Below are positions 13,201 to 21,105 of a stretch of 22,836 bases of DNA, piece after piece. Source of the DNA: CAYFMS01 sp964491425. GTDB lineage: Bacteria; Patescibacteriota; Patescibacteriia; UBA9934. The DNA lies in assembly GCA_964491425.1 (NCBI GenBank), contig CAZBFR010000005.1:1-22836 (forward strand), written 5' to 3'. The notes beneath the pieces are model-generated. The model searched no databases. It was not told where the DNA came from and worked only from the letters and a program-made list of their open reading frames with translations. Position numbers and translations under genes: made by a program. Position 1 is the stretch's first letter. Each line of letters begins with the position of its first letter.

Positions 13201-13746
13201 TTAAACCTTTTTGACTTGGAGGAAGTCGAGTTCGACGGGAGTCTCTCGGCCAAACATGGAAACAAGCACCTTCATCTTTCCACGCTGTTCGTCGATTTCC
13301 GCAACCTTTCCTTGTTGACCCTTGAACGGACCATCTGTAATCGTTACCGGATCGTCGACCGAAACGTCGAGCGTAAATTCCGGTTCGTCGACGCCGACGC
13401 GCTTCATAAGCGCATCGATTTCTTCTTGTGGAATTGGGGTCGGTGTTGTTCCGGCGCCAATGAATCCCGTAACGTTTGGCGTATTTCGCACAACGTACCA
13501 AGAGTCGTCGGTTACGATCATTTCAACGAGCACGTATCCAGGGAAAATCTTCTCCTCGATTACGCGACGCTTTCCATTCTTAATCTTAATTTTCTTTTCC
13601 TTTGGAACGAGGACATTGAAAATCTTTTCTTCCATGTCCATCGTATCAATTCGTTGCTTGAGGTTATCAAGCACGTTTTCTTCGTAGCCGGAGTAGGTAT
13701 GGATCGCATACCAGCGTCGGCCGTAATTCGCTGTTTGTTTTGCCAT
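13201..13746 (-). CDS. nusG: Transcription termination/antitermination factor NusG
   Basis: Binds RNA polymerase and links it to Rho or to the ribosome. It has 181 residues, the usual size. The N-terminal NGN domain shows RRWYAIHTYSGYEENVLDNLKQRI, IKNGKRRVIEEKIFPGYVLVEM and SWYVVRNTPNVTGFIG. The C-terminal KOW domain shows DPVTITDGPFKGQQGKVAEID and ends in FGRETPVELDFLQVKKV. The ATG is 1 nt after the secE stop (TAA T ATG), so translation is coupled. Confidence 0.97.
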   Translation of the reverse strand: MAKQTANYGRRWYAIHTYSGYEENVLDNLKQRIDTMDMEEKIFNVLVPKEKKIKIKNGKRRVIEEKIFPGYVLVEMIVTDDSWYVVRNTPNVTGFIGAGTTPTPIPQEEIDALMKRVGVDEPEFTLDVSVDDPVTITDGPFKGQQGKVAEIDEQRGKMKVLVSMFGRETPVELDFLQVKKV

Positions 13747-13747
13747 A

Positions 13748-14026
13748 TTATTCAGTTGTTACAGGTTCGGCAGTAACCGGAGTCGTTGTAACATCGCTTA
13801 CGTCAACCGTTGGCGCTGGCGTATTTGCCGTTGAGAGATCGAGGAGCTCGATTACCCCGAGGTTAAACGCTTGATCGACGACTGCGAAGAAAGCTCCGAG
13901 TACGACGGCGAATAAGATAACGGCGAGCGAGTAGCGAAGGGTGTCCTTACGCGTTGGCCAGCTTACTTTTTCAAGCTCGACTTTCGACTCGCGCAAATAA
14001 TTCACGACCGGATTGTTTAATGCCAT
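13748..14026 (-). CDS. secE: Preprotein translocase subunit SecE with C-terminal tail
   Basis: Clamp subunit of the SecYEG channel. The N-terminal amphipathic helix and conserved hinge (YLRESKVELEKVSWPTRKDTLR) are followed by one membrane segment at about residues 33-53. At 92 residues it is longer than single-span SecE proteins (about 60). The extra 30 residues after the membrane segment are Thr-, Pro- and Val-rich (TANTPAPTVDVSDVTTTPV) and probably disordered on the outer face. Cotranscribed with nusG. Confidence 0.95.
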   Translation of the reverse strand: MALNNPVVNYLRESKVELEKVSWPTRKDTLRYSLAVILFAVVLGAFFAVVDQAFNLGVIELLDLSTANTPAPTVDVSDVTTTPVTAEPVTTE

Positions 14027-14034
14027 ATTTTACT

Positions 14035-14058
14035 ATTTTAAAAAGCCCTTCCGGGGCT
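14035..14058 (-). promoter_or_regulatory. gyrB terminator fused to the secE -10 box
   Basis: On the minus strand AGCCC (14054-14058) pairs with GGGCT (14044-14048) around CGGAA, followed by T5. TAAAAT (14035-14040) begins at the last T of the tract and lies 8 nt before the secE ATG at 14026. The same few bases appear to end gyrB transcription and start a leaderless secE-nusG mRNA. The -35 is not clear. Confidence 0.55.
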
Positions 14059-14101
14059 GTTGGGGATAACATACCACGGAAGGAACTTTCTTGCAAGGGG
14101 A

Positions 14102-16096
14102 CTAAACGTCGAGGTTAGCCACATCCTTTGCATGGGTTTGAATAAACTTTTTTCGAGGGGCGACTTCGCTTCCCATAAGGGTATCAAAGATCATATTTGC
14201 GCCCTCGGCATCGGCGACCGTTACCTGCTTCATCTTACGGGTCTTCGGATCCATCGTCGTCTCCCAAAGCTGTTCAGGGTTCATTTCTCCCAAACCTTTG
14301 TAACGTTGAATGTTGACCTTTACCCCGGCGGTTTCGATTACCTCCGCTTCCATCGACTCGTCTTCTACGACTTCTTCGGGAGCGTTTGTATTTTTCTCGG
14401 TTTTCTTCCCTGTGAACTCGGCGATCGTTGCTTCTTTATCCGCGTCCGAGTAGACGTAGCGAACCTGCTTTCCGACCTGGATTCGGTAGAGCGGTGGCAT
14501 CGCGATATAGATATGTCCCTGGCGGATAAGTTCCGGGAAGTGACGGAAGAAGAGGGTGAGAAGAAGGGTGCGGATGTGCGCTCCGTCGACGTCAGCATCG
14601 GTCATGATAATAATTCGATTGTAGCGGAGTTTCTCGACTTCGAATCCTTCGCCGATATTTGTTCCAAGCGCAATAATCAAGTTCTTGATTTCATTATTCG
14701 TTAGGAGTTTATCAAGACGCGCGCGTTCGACGTTAAGGATTTTTCCTCGAAGCGGAAGAATCGCTTGGTACTCGCGATTACGACCCTGCTTTGCCGAACC
14801 TCCCGCGGAGTCTCCCTCAACGATATAAAGTTCCGAGTTTGACGGATCCTTGCTCGAGCAGTCGGCGAGTTTTCCAGGGAGCATTAACCCCTCGAGCGCA
14901 CCTTTGCGCATCACAGTCTCGCGAGCGGCGCGAGCGGCCGCGCGAGCACGAGCGGAAAGTAAACATTTTCCGATAATCTCTTCGGCGTCCTTCGGGTGCT
15001 CCTCGAGGAAAATCGAAAGAGCTTCCGCGAAAATCGATTCAACGGCGGTTCGTGCTTCCGGATTTCCGAGTTTTCCTTTTGTTTGTCCTTCAAATTGTGG
15101 CTCCGGAATCTTTACGCTAATAACGGCGGTTAGTCCCTCCCGAACATCTTCTCCGTTAAGGTTTGCGTCCTTTTCCTTAATATACCCCTTATCGCGCGCG
15201 TAGGCGTTAAGGGAGCGCGTAAGGGCGGAGCGGAAACCGGCGAGGTGCGTTCCTCCGTCCGGGTTTGTAATATTGTTTGCGAAACAGTGGACGGATTCGT
15301 GGTAGTCGGTTGTGTATTGGAGCCCAACCTCAACGTCGACATTTTCCGCGCCTTTGTGGACGTAGAAAATATTTTGGTGTTGCGTTTCTTTCTTTTCATT
15401 AAGGTGACGGACGTAAGACGAGACTCCTCCTTCGAAATAGAATCCGTAGGCGACCGGGGTGTCTCCGCGCTCGTCAAAAAGCTCGACTTCGATTCCCGCG
15501 CTTAAATACACCTGTTGGCGCAAATGATCCAAGATGTACTTATAGTTAAATTCGATTGTCTCAAAAATCGTTTCGTCAGGACGGAACTTTATAAGAGTTC
15601 CATTTTTTCGCGTCTTTCCGATTTCTTTTACCTTCTCTTGTGGCTTTCCACGCTTGTACGCTTGGGTATAAATCTTTCCGTCGCGATAAACTTCGGCAAC
15701 AAGATCGTTAGAAAGCGCGTTTACAACCGAAACTCCAACTCCGTGGAGACCTCCGGAAATTTTGTATCCGCTTGCGTCTCCTCCGAATTTTCCTCCGGCG
15801 TGAAGTTTCGTTAATACGAGTTCAAGCGCGGAGATTTTTTGTTCTTTGTGGATATCGACCGGAATTCCTCGACCGTTATCTTCAACCTCGATCCATGAAT
15901 CAGGCTTTAAGCGAATCGTTACTTTCGTCGCGTATCCAGCCATCGCTTCGTCAAACGAGTTATCGACAACTTCCCAGATAAGGTGGTGGAGTCCCTCGGG
16001 ACCAGTTGATCCAATATACATTCCCGGACGCTTTCGAACCGGATCGAGTCCTTCAAGCACTGTAATATTAGAGGAGTCGTAGGAGGAGTTTGCCAT
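14102..16096 (-). CDS. gyrB: DNA gyrase subunit B
   Basis: ATPase subunit of gyrase, which introduces negative supercoils with GyrA. It has 664 residues, normal length. ATP-binding (GHKL) motifs: EVVDNSFDEAMAG, VEDNGRGIPVDIH and GGLHGVGVSVVNALS. TOPRIM motifs: LYIVEGDSAGGSAKQ, PLRGKILNVERARL and IIIMTDADVDGAHIRTLLL. Also QRYKGLGEMNPEQLWETTMDP and a C-terminus ending VANLDV, typical of GyrB as opposed to ParE. The gene is divergent from the membrane-protein gene at 16139, with only 42 nt between the start codons. gyrA is not in the window. Confidence 0.97.
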   Translation of the reverse strand: MANSSYDSSNITVLEGLDPVRKRPGMYIGSTGPEGLHHLIWEVVDNSFDEAMAGYATKVTIRLKPDSWIEVEDNGRGIPVDIHKEQKISALELVLTKLHAGGKFGGDASGYKISGGLHGVGVSVVNALSNDLVAEVYRDGKIYTQAYKRGKPQEKVKEIGKTRKNGTLIKFRPDETIFETIEFNYKYILDHLRQQVYLSAGIEVELFDERGDTPVAYGFYFEGGVSSYVRHLNEKKETQHQNIFYVHKGAENVDVEVGLQYTTDYHESVHCFANNITNPDGGTHLAGFRSALTRSLNAYARDKGYIKEKDANLNGEDVREGLTAVISVKIPEPQFEGQTKGKLGNPEARTAVESIFAEALSIFLEEHPKDAEEIIGKCLLSARARAAARAARETVMRKGALEGLMLPGKLADCSSKDPSNSELYIVEGDSAGGSAKQGRNREYQAILPLRGKILNVERARLDKLLTNNEIKNLIIALGTNIGEGFEVEKLRYNRIIIMTDADVDGAHIRTLLLTLFFRHFPELIRQGHIYIAMPPLYRIQVGKQVRYVYSDADKEATIAEFTGKKTEKNTNAPEEVVEDESMEAEVIETAGVKVNIQRYKGLGEMNPEQLWETTMDPKTRKMKQVTVADAEGANMIFDTLMGSEVAPRKKFIQTHAKDVANLDV

Positions 16097-16122
16097 AGAA
16101 TTAGTTACAGCTTACAAGAATT

Positions 16123-16131
16123 TGCTATACT
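16123..16131 (+). promoter_or_regulatory. Extended -10 promoter of the 16139-20288 gene cluster
   Basis: TGCTATACT (16123-16131), 7 nt before the ATG at 16139. A weak -35 (GTTACA, 16104-16109) lies 16 nt upstream. The predicted transcript starts at the start codon. Confidence 0.65.
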
Positions 16132-16138
16132 AGTCTAT

Positions 16139-17062
16139 ATGCAGGAAGGGGAGGATAAGCGAGTAGGGGCTTTTAAAGAGATTGATTTTGCGTATCGCCG
16201 AGATACGGCTATTGAGGCGGGTAAACCGCTTCTTGTTCAGGTTTTTTGGGGACTTTGGATTCTACTTGATTTCGCCCTTCTCGCCTTTGTGCTTTTTTCG
16301 CTCGGAACATACCTTTCAAGCGGAATGTTTGTTGATAAGCGGCTTACGGCGCGGATTGGCGAGAATACGCGCGTTCAAGCCGAGGCGGCGCGAGCGAGTA
16401 CGGCGTCGTCACTTATTATCGGAAATACGCTCGTATTTCTAAACACCGAATCAACCTACGATTTTTTCGCTCCCGTGGAAAATGAAAATACCGATTGGGC
16501 GGCAATAATAACCTATGCGTTTGAAACCGGTGACGGAGAGACGCCGGAGGCGCGCGCGACGATTATGCCAAAGTCCGAAGGGGCGCTTCTTGCGTTTCGT
16601 GTTCCTTCGACGAGTCGTCCTGGGGTAAGCGACGTTCTTATTAAGGACATTGTTTTCGAGCGCCTTAATCCGCGAGAGCTTCGCGGGGCCGGAACGTCAA
16701 CGATTGCGGAGTGGGTTGCGGCACATCAGGAGTTTGCGATCTCAAACGAGGTCCACGAAACGGTAACGGTCGACGGGAAAGAACTTACACGAACAAAATT
16801 TGTCGTAACGAACTCGACGCCCTACGCGTACTGGAGCCCAACCTTTCTTGTTCTTATCGAACGCTCTGGAACAGTTGTTGGCGTAAATACCGTGACTCTT
16901 CGAGGACTTGAGGTAAACGAGCGCCGAGAAGTTGAGCTCCAGTGGTATGGATCTGGTCCGTCTGTTGGCGAGGTGCGCGTTCTCCCGGTAATTGATTATC
17001 TTGACCCTGACGTTTACATGAACAAAACGGGAGACCTTGAAGAAGGACGTCTCTTCTTCTAG
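16139..17062 (+). CDS. Single-pass membrane protein of unknown function upstream of rodA
   Basis: Encodes 307 residues. A cytoplasmic N-terminus of about 30 residues is followed by one membrane segment (VFWGLWILLDFALLAFVLFS, about residues 35-54). A large extracytoplasmic region follows with two beta-rich halves; the part around residues 200-290 (TKFVVTNSTPYAYWSPTFLV, GVNTVTLRGLEVNERREVEL) looks like an immunoglobulin-type or FxLYD-like fold, judged only from strand pattern. It has no cysteines. The stop is 9 nt before rodA, so the two are cotranscribed, which hints at a cell-envelope role. Function not known. Confidence 0.65.
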   Translation: MQEGEDKRVGAFKEIDFAYRRDTAIEAGKPLLVQVFWGLWILLDFALLAFVLFSLGTYLSSGMFVDKRLTARIGENTRVQAEAARASTASSLIIGNTLVFLNTESTYDFFAPVENENTDWAAIITYAFETGDGETPEARATIMPKSEGALLAFRVPSTSRPGVSDVLIKDIVFERLNPRELRGAGTSTIAEWVAAHQEFAISNEVHETVTVDGKELTRTKFVVTNSTPYAYWSPTFLVLIERSGTVVGVNTVTLRGLEVNERREVELQWYGSGPSVGEVRVLPVIDYLDPDVYMNKTGDLEEGRLFF

Positions 17063-17071
17063 AGTGGGTAC

Positions 17072-18202
17072 ATGTTCGACCGAATACTTAAAACGCTCCA
17101 ATCCTTCGATTGGTTTATCCTCCTTTCGGTTATTATTCTCCTGCTCTTTGGTTTCTCGGCGATTTATTCGGTTGAGCTTGGGCGTGAGTCGGGACAGTTC
17201 CTTCTTCTTCGTAAGCAACTTATCGCGAGCGGAATTGGTATTGGACTCTTTCTTCTCCTCATCAATTTTCATTACCTTCAATGGAGAAACTACGCGCGAC
17301 TTGTGTATGTCGTTGGAATCGTACTCCTTGTTCTTGTTGTGCTATTTGGAGAGGTGTTTGGGGGGACAAAGGGGTGGTTTGATTTTGGAATCTTCTCGTT
17401 CCAGCCGGTGGAGTTTATGAAATTCGCGCTTGTCTTAACGCTTGCACGTTATTTTGGAGAGCATGCGCGCTATTACTTTGGGTGGAAGGAGATTATTCAA
17501 AGCGGAATGATTGTTGGAATACCAGTTGTTCTTATCCTTCTTCAGCCAGATCTTGGAAGTGCGGGAATGCTCGTTGGAATTTGGGGGATCTATCTTCTCT
17601 TTGCTGGAATGCGGGTTTCCCATATCGCAACGCTTCTAGGTGTGTTCGCACTCGTATTTGCAATTTCTTGGGGATTTCTTTTTGCCGATTATCAGCGCGA
17701 CCGCGTCGCCGTATTTTTACGCCCGGGACTTGATCCTCTCGATCGTGGTTATAACTTAATTCAAGCGAAGATCGCGATCGGTTCGGGCCAGCTTTTCGGG
17801 AAGGGACTCGGGTTTGGTTCGCAAAGCCAACTTAAATTTCTCCCGGAAAGTCATACCGACTTCGTTTTCGCTATTATCGCGGAGGAGCTTGGATTTATCG
17901 GCGTCCTCGTTCTATTCTCGGCTCTCTTCCTCCTTCTCTATCGACTCCTTCGGCTTACCTCGCGCGCTCGTGACGGATTCACAATCTTTCTTCTCGTTGG
18001 TATTTTTGCCGCATTCTTTGTTCAGTCGTTTGTCATTATCGGGGTGAATCTTTCGCTTCTTCCTGCGACCGGCGTTACGCTCCCATTTGTAAGCTACGGT
18101 GGAAGTTCGCTACTCGTTTCTTTTGCATTTATCGGACTCGCTCAAAGTATTGTATTGCGAATTAGACCGGGGGATGGTACGGATACGTCGTGGTATACTT
18201 AA
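17072..18202 (+). CDS. rodA: Peptidoglycan polymerase of the RodA/FtsW (SEDS) family
   Basis: Polymerises lipid II into glycan strands in the cell membrane. It has 376 residues and about ten membrane segments. Family motifs: GGTKGWFDFGIFSFQPVEFMKF (Glu114), LLQPDLGSA, GLGFGSQSQLKFLPESHTDF with the essential Asp at 263, EELGFIG, and the C-terminal LPATGVTLPFVSYGGSSLL. Choice of RodA over FtsW rests on the WFDFG and SQSQLKFLPESHTDF forms and is not certain. The partner penicillin-binding protein and mreBCD are not adjacent. The promoter of the next gene lies within its last codons. Confidence 0.93.
   Translation: MFDRILKTLQSFDWFILLSVIILLLFGFSAIYSVELGRESGQFLLLRKQLIASGIGIGLFLLLINFHYLQWRNYARLVYVVGIVLLVLVVLFGEVFGGTKGWFDFGIFSFQPVEFMKFALVLTLARYFGEHARYYFGWKEIIQSGMIVGIPVVLILLQPDLGSAGMLVGIWGIYLLFAGMRVSHIATLLGVFALVFAISWGFLFADYQRDRVAVFLRPGLDPLDRGYNLIQAKIAIGSGQLFGKGLGFGSQSQLKFLPESHTDFVFAIIAEELGFIGVLVLFSALFLLLYRLLRLTSRARDGFTIFLLVGIFAAFFVQSFVIIGVNLSLLPATGVTLPFVSYGGSSLLVSFAFIGLAQSIVLRIRPGDGTDTSWYT
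18191..18199 (+). promoter_or_regulatory. Extended -10 promoter inside the end of rodA
   Basis: TGGTATACT (18191-18199) encodes the last three residues of RodA (Trp-Tyr-Thr) and is also a TGn-extended -10 box. It lies 6 nt before the ATG at 18206, so a transcript would start on the start codon. No -35 seen. Confidence 0.5.
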
Positions 18203-18205
18203 ATT

Positions 18206-18502
18206 ATGACGCACTCCTTCTTTGCTTGCCCGAAGTGTCGCGCGGCGTACCCAACCGGTGGGCTCGTCCTTGTCGATCGAAGAGAAATTGAGGATATTTT
18301 TCATGGCGAATGTGCGGAATGTAAGCTTTCCATGCTTTTTTCTATGAAAGAAGTGGACGGGGTATTGCAGATTCTTGGGCTCCCAACGGATCTTAATCGC
18401 TCCGAGGTCCTTCGTTTTTGGCAAAATGAAGCGGTTTCCGTTGACGACGTTATCGCTGTCCACAACGCCCTGAAACTTGACAGTTTTATCAAAATTATGT
18501 GA
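18206..18502 (+). CDS. Small four-cysteine zinc-ribbon protein
   Basis: Encodes 98 residues. Two CxxC knuckles (Cys8/Cys11 in ACPKC and Cys36/Cys39 in ECAEC) should bind one zinc. The C-terminal half (LGLPTDLNRSEVLRFW and VSVDDVIAVHNALKL) is helical, with a pattern I associate with uncharacterised Patescibacterial zinc-ribbon proteins encoded near bL25. It sits 3 nt after rodA and 14 nt before rplY. Role unknown; binding to nucleic acid or ribosomes is conceivable but not shown. Confidence 0.75.
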   Translation: MTHSFFACPKCRAAYPTGGLVLVDRREIEDIFHGECAECKLSMLFSMKEVDGVLQILGLPTDLNRSEVLRFWQNEAVSVDDVIAVHNALKLDSFIKIM

Positions 18503-18516
18503 AATACGGGCATTCT

Positions 18517-19206
18517 ATGGAAATCGCAACAATTCACGCTGAAAAGCGTATTATTAAAGGACGACATACGGACGACCTTCGCGCAGAAGGAAAAGTTCCG
18601 GGTGTTGTTTACGGTTTTGGAACGGAACCGATGATGCTTACGCTTGACCGCAACCAAGTTGCGAAGCTTTATAAAGAGGCTGGAGAAAGTACGGTTATCT
18701 CGCTTGACGCCGAAGGGAAGACCCTTAACGTGCTCCTCCAAGATATCCAATTTGATCCAATGACGGATTTCGTGACCCACGTCGATTTCCGCGCGGTAGA
18801 CATGAGTAAGAAGGTTGAAGCGACGATCGCCCTTAAGTTCGTTGGACTTGCGCCTGCGGTTAAAGAACTCGGTGGAACGTTCGCGCACGCGATTGACGAG
18901 CTCGAGGTTCTCGCGCTTCCTTCCGCGCTTGTTCGCGAAATCGAAGTTGACGTAACGGGACTTAAGACGTTTGAGGATGTGATCCACGTTTCCGATATCG
19001 TTATTCCTGCGGGAATCGAAGTATTGACGGACAAGGGTCTCGCGGTTGCAAACGTTCAACCTCCTCGTTCGGAAGAAGAACTTGCAGCGCTTGACGCACC
19101 GGTTGAAGATAAGGTTGCGGAACAAAACGCGAAGATTGAAGCGGAAAAGGCTGCTGCGGCTGCCGCTCTTGGTGAAAAAGAAGACGGAAAGAAAGACAAG
19201 AAATAA
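18517..19206 (+). CDS. rplY: 50S ribosomal protein bL25 (Ctc/TL5 type)
   Basis: Binds 5S rRNA. It has 229 residues, the long Ctc form with two domains: the N-terminal 5S-binding domain (RAEGKVPGVVYGFG, LLQDIQFDPMTDFVTHVDF) and the C-terminal beta domain (LGGTFAHAIDELEVLALPSAL, HVSDIVIPAGIEVL). The C-terminal tail is Ala-, Glu- and Lys-rich and likely disordered. I chose the ATG at 18517 because MEIATIHAEKR matches the family start; an in-frame ATG at 18499 overlaps the stop of the preceding gene and adds six residues. Confidence 0.95.
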   Translation: MEIATIHAEKRIIKGRHTDDLRAEGKVPGVVYGFGTEPMMLTLDRNQVAKLYKEAGESTVISLDAEGKTLNVLLQDIQFDPMTDFVTHVDFRAVDMSKKVEATIALKFVGLAPAVKELGGTFAHAIDELEVLALPSALVREIEVDVTGLKTFEDVIHVSDIVIPAGIEVLTDKGLAVANVQPPRSEEELAALDAPVEDKVAEQNAKIEAEKAAAAAALGEKEDGKKDKK

Positions 19207-19208
19207 GT

Positions 19209-20288
19209 GTGAAGAAGCGTCTTACGCAACTAAAACACAAGGTAAGAAACGGGCTATCACTGCTCGTTTCTTTTCGTTACACGGCGTTGACTCTACTCGG
19301 CGTTGTTTTACTCGTTACGGCTCTTGTTATTCTTATTCGCCGACCGGAAGTAACTGTGCCGTTCGTTGAGGATGAGACGGACGAGGTCGTTGAAGTTGAG
19401 GAGGAGCGACAGGTGATTTTTGGGGTCATGATAGAGAACGCGTACGACGCTTGGCCGCTCTCGGGACTCGAGGAAGCGTTTCTCGTAATAGAGGCGCCGG
19501 TCGAGGGAGATATTCCTCGGTTTATCGCGTTCTTTAAAGCGGACCAAGAAACGAAAAAAATCGGGCCTGTACGCTCGGCTCGGCCATACTATATCGACTA
19601 CGCGAGCGAGTTCGGAGCGATTTATGCGCACGTCGGCGGATCTCCCGAGGCACTCGAGAAAGTTCGCGCGACGGACGTTGTGCAAGATCTCGATCAGTTT
19701 TTTGAGAGCGAATATTTTTATCGCCAAACAACCGGCGGTCGCTATGCTCCGCACAACGTCTTTACGAGCATGGAGTCGCTTCGGGGAGCTATCGACGAGT
19801 TTTCGGTTACGGAATTTGCGTACGGACTCTGGAAGCGAAAGGCGGGGGAGTCGCGCGGGAATCTCTCGCTTCGAGTAAATCAATCGCTTGGAGTCTATCG
19901 GGTTTTGTGGCGCTACAATCCGAGCACGAATAATTATGTACGCCTTCAAGGGGACCGTGTTATGACCGTTGAGAACGGTAAACGGGTTATCGTTGACGCG
20001 GTTGTTGTAATTGAAACGGATGTGCGGAGTATTGACGATCTCGGAAGAAAGGCGGTTACGACGATTGGTGACGGGTATGGACTTCTCGCACAAGACGGAG
20101 TTGTAGAAGAAATTACATGGAAAAAGCCAAGTGCCGAAGAGCGACTACGCTTTTACGATGAAACGGGAAAAGAAGTTGCGATAAACACGGGACGAACCTG
20201 GATTCACGTCGTTGACACGCTCGAAAGCGCTACGGCGTACGAAGAATTGCAAGACGAGGTTTCCCCGACAGATCGGGAAGAAGAGTAA
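19209..20288 (+). CDS. DUF3048 (YerB-like) membrane-anchored protein
   Basis: It has 359 residues from a GTG start 2 nt after the rplY stop. One membrane segment at about residues 25-44 follows a basic N-terminus, with an acidic linker (EDETDEVVEVEEE) and then the DUF3048 domain. Diagnostic stretches are FGVMIENAYDAWPLSGLEEA, IPRFIAFF, IGPVRSARPYYIDYASEFGA, YAHVGGSPEAL and, near the C-terminus, VEEITWKKPS with TGRTWIHV. Members are extracytoplasmic and of unknown biochemical function. Bacillus YerB is a lipoprotein, whereas this one has no lipobox cysteine and uses a transmembrane anchor. Its last 59 nt overlap the convergent prmC gene. Confidence 0.88.
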   Translation: MKKRLTQLKHKVRNGLSLLVSFRYTALTLLGVVLLVTALVILIRRPEVTVPFVEDETDEVVEVEEERQVIFGVMIENAYDAWPLSGLEEAFLVIEAPVEGDIPRFIAFFKADQETKKIGPVRSARPYYIDYASEFGAIYAHVGGSPEALEKVRATDVVQDLDQFFESEYFYRQTTGGRYAPHNVFTSMESLRGAIDEFSVTEFAYGLWKRKAGESRGNLSLRVNQSLGVYRVLWRYNPSTNNYVRLQGDRVMTVENGKRVIVDAVVVIETDVRSIDDLGRKAVTTIGDGYGLLAQDGVVEEITWKKPSAEERLRFYDETGKEVAINTGRTWIHVVDTLESATAYEELQDEVSPTDREEE

Positions 20289-21105
20289 CCTCGTACGAGA
20301 AAGAGTTCGCAAGCGCGGTAACGAGCGCGGGTTGCGACGGATCGATTTCAAAAAGAAGCGTCTTTTTCCTCGGGAGAAGGGCGTCATTTTTTTCGATCTG
20401 CTCAAGGAGTCTATGATAAAGATCAAGCCCGTCGATTCCACCCGTTAGCGCAAGCTTGGGTTCAAAGAGGCGGACGTCGGCGTCGAGCGATTCGTACTGA
20501 CCGTTTGGAATATAGGGAAGATTTGCGCAAACAAGAAGCGAAGAAAAGTCGGTATAGGGGACATGATCTTTAAGAAGTGGTTCGAGAAGGTCGCCCTCGG
20601 CGAAATGGACGAGCGATTCAGCCTTAAGGTTCGTTGCATTTTTTCGGGCGACGAGGAGTGCGTCTTTCGAAATATCAAAAGCGAGGACGGGGCGGTTCGA
20701 TTCGAGCGCGAGAGTAATCGCGATTGCGCCGGACCCTGTTCCGATATCGACTAGAAGCGGTCGAGCGTCGATTTGCTTAAGCACCTCTTCGACGAGAAGT
20801 TCGGTTTCGGGGCGTGGGATAAGGGTGGCCTTGGTAACATGAAACTCCCTTCCAAAAAACGCTTTGTGACCGGTAAGGTAGGCGACGGGTTCAAAGTTTG
20901 CACGGCGGTCGATCGTCTCGCGATAGAGACGTTCCGTTTCAAGGGGGAGCTCTTCGTCCATGTGGGCAAAGAGGTAGCTCGTTGTTTTCTTCCGCGCGCT
21001 CGCAAGGAGAACTTGTGCGTCGATTCGAGGGGAATAATGCCCCGCATTTTTAAAGCGGGCTTTAAGGCGCGCTTCGCCGTAGCTTAGCGCCTCAAGGATT
21101 GTCAT
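20230..21105 (-). CDS. prmC: Release factor glutamine methyltransferase
   Basis: Methylates the glutamine of the GGQ motif in release factors, here probably the PrfA encoded just upstream. It has 291 residues from the ATG at 21105, which overlaps the prfA stop (ATGA); the open frame runs 28 codons further upstream but only opposite prfA coding sequence. N-terminal helical substrate domain, then PVAYLTGHKAFFGREFHV, IPRPETELLVE, SAM motif I DIGTGSG (120-126), and NLPYIP (195-200), which stands where most PrmC proteins have NPPY. The Asn and Tyr that contact the glutamine are kept. The C-terminus overlaps the DUF3048 gene by 59 nt. Confidence 0.95.
   Translation of the reverse strand: MTILEALSYGEARLKARFKNAGHYSPRIDAQVLLASARKKTTSYLFAHMDEELPLETERLYRETIDRRANFEPVAYLTGHKAFFGREFHVTKATLIPRPETELLVEEVLKQIDARPLLVDIGTGSGAIAITLALESNRPVLAFDISKDALLVARKNATNLKAESLVHFAEGDLLEPLLKDHVPYTDFSSLLVCANLPYIPNGQYESLDADVRLFEPKLALTGGIDGLDLYHRLLEQIEKNDALLPRKKTLLFEIDPSQPALVTALANSFSYEVTLLPDLSGKPRLAILRTP

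Noticed and set aside
13142..13501. Upstream extension of the secreted-protein reading frame (407 codons in total)
   Set aside because: It lies opposite/over the end of nusG and across the nusG terminator; the residues are Arg-rich shadow sequence, and the promoter at 13152-13160 fixes the ATG at 13141.
18301..19125. Long minus-strand frame opposite the zinc-ribbon and rplY genes, and similar long antisense frames (19308-20093, 14060-14704, 10627-11160)
   Set aside because: All are mirror frames of well-identified genes, with Arg/Ser-rich composition and no promoter or family motif.
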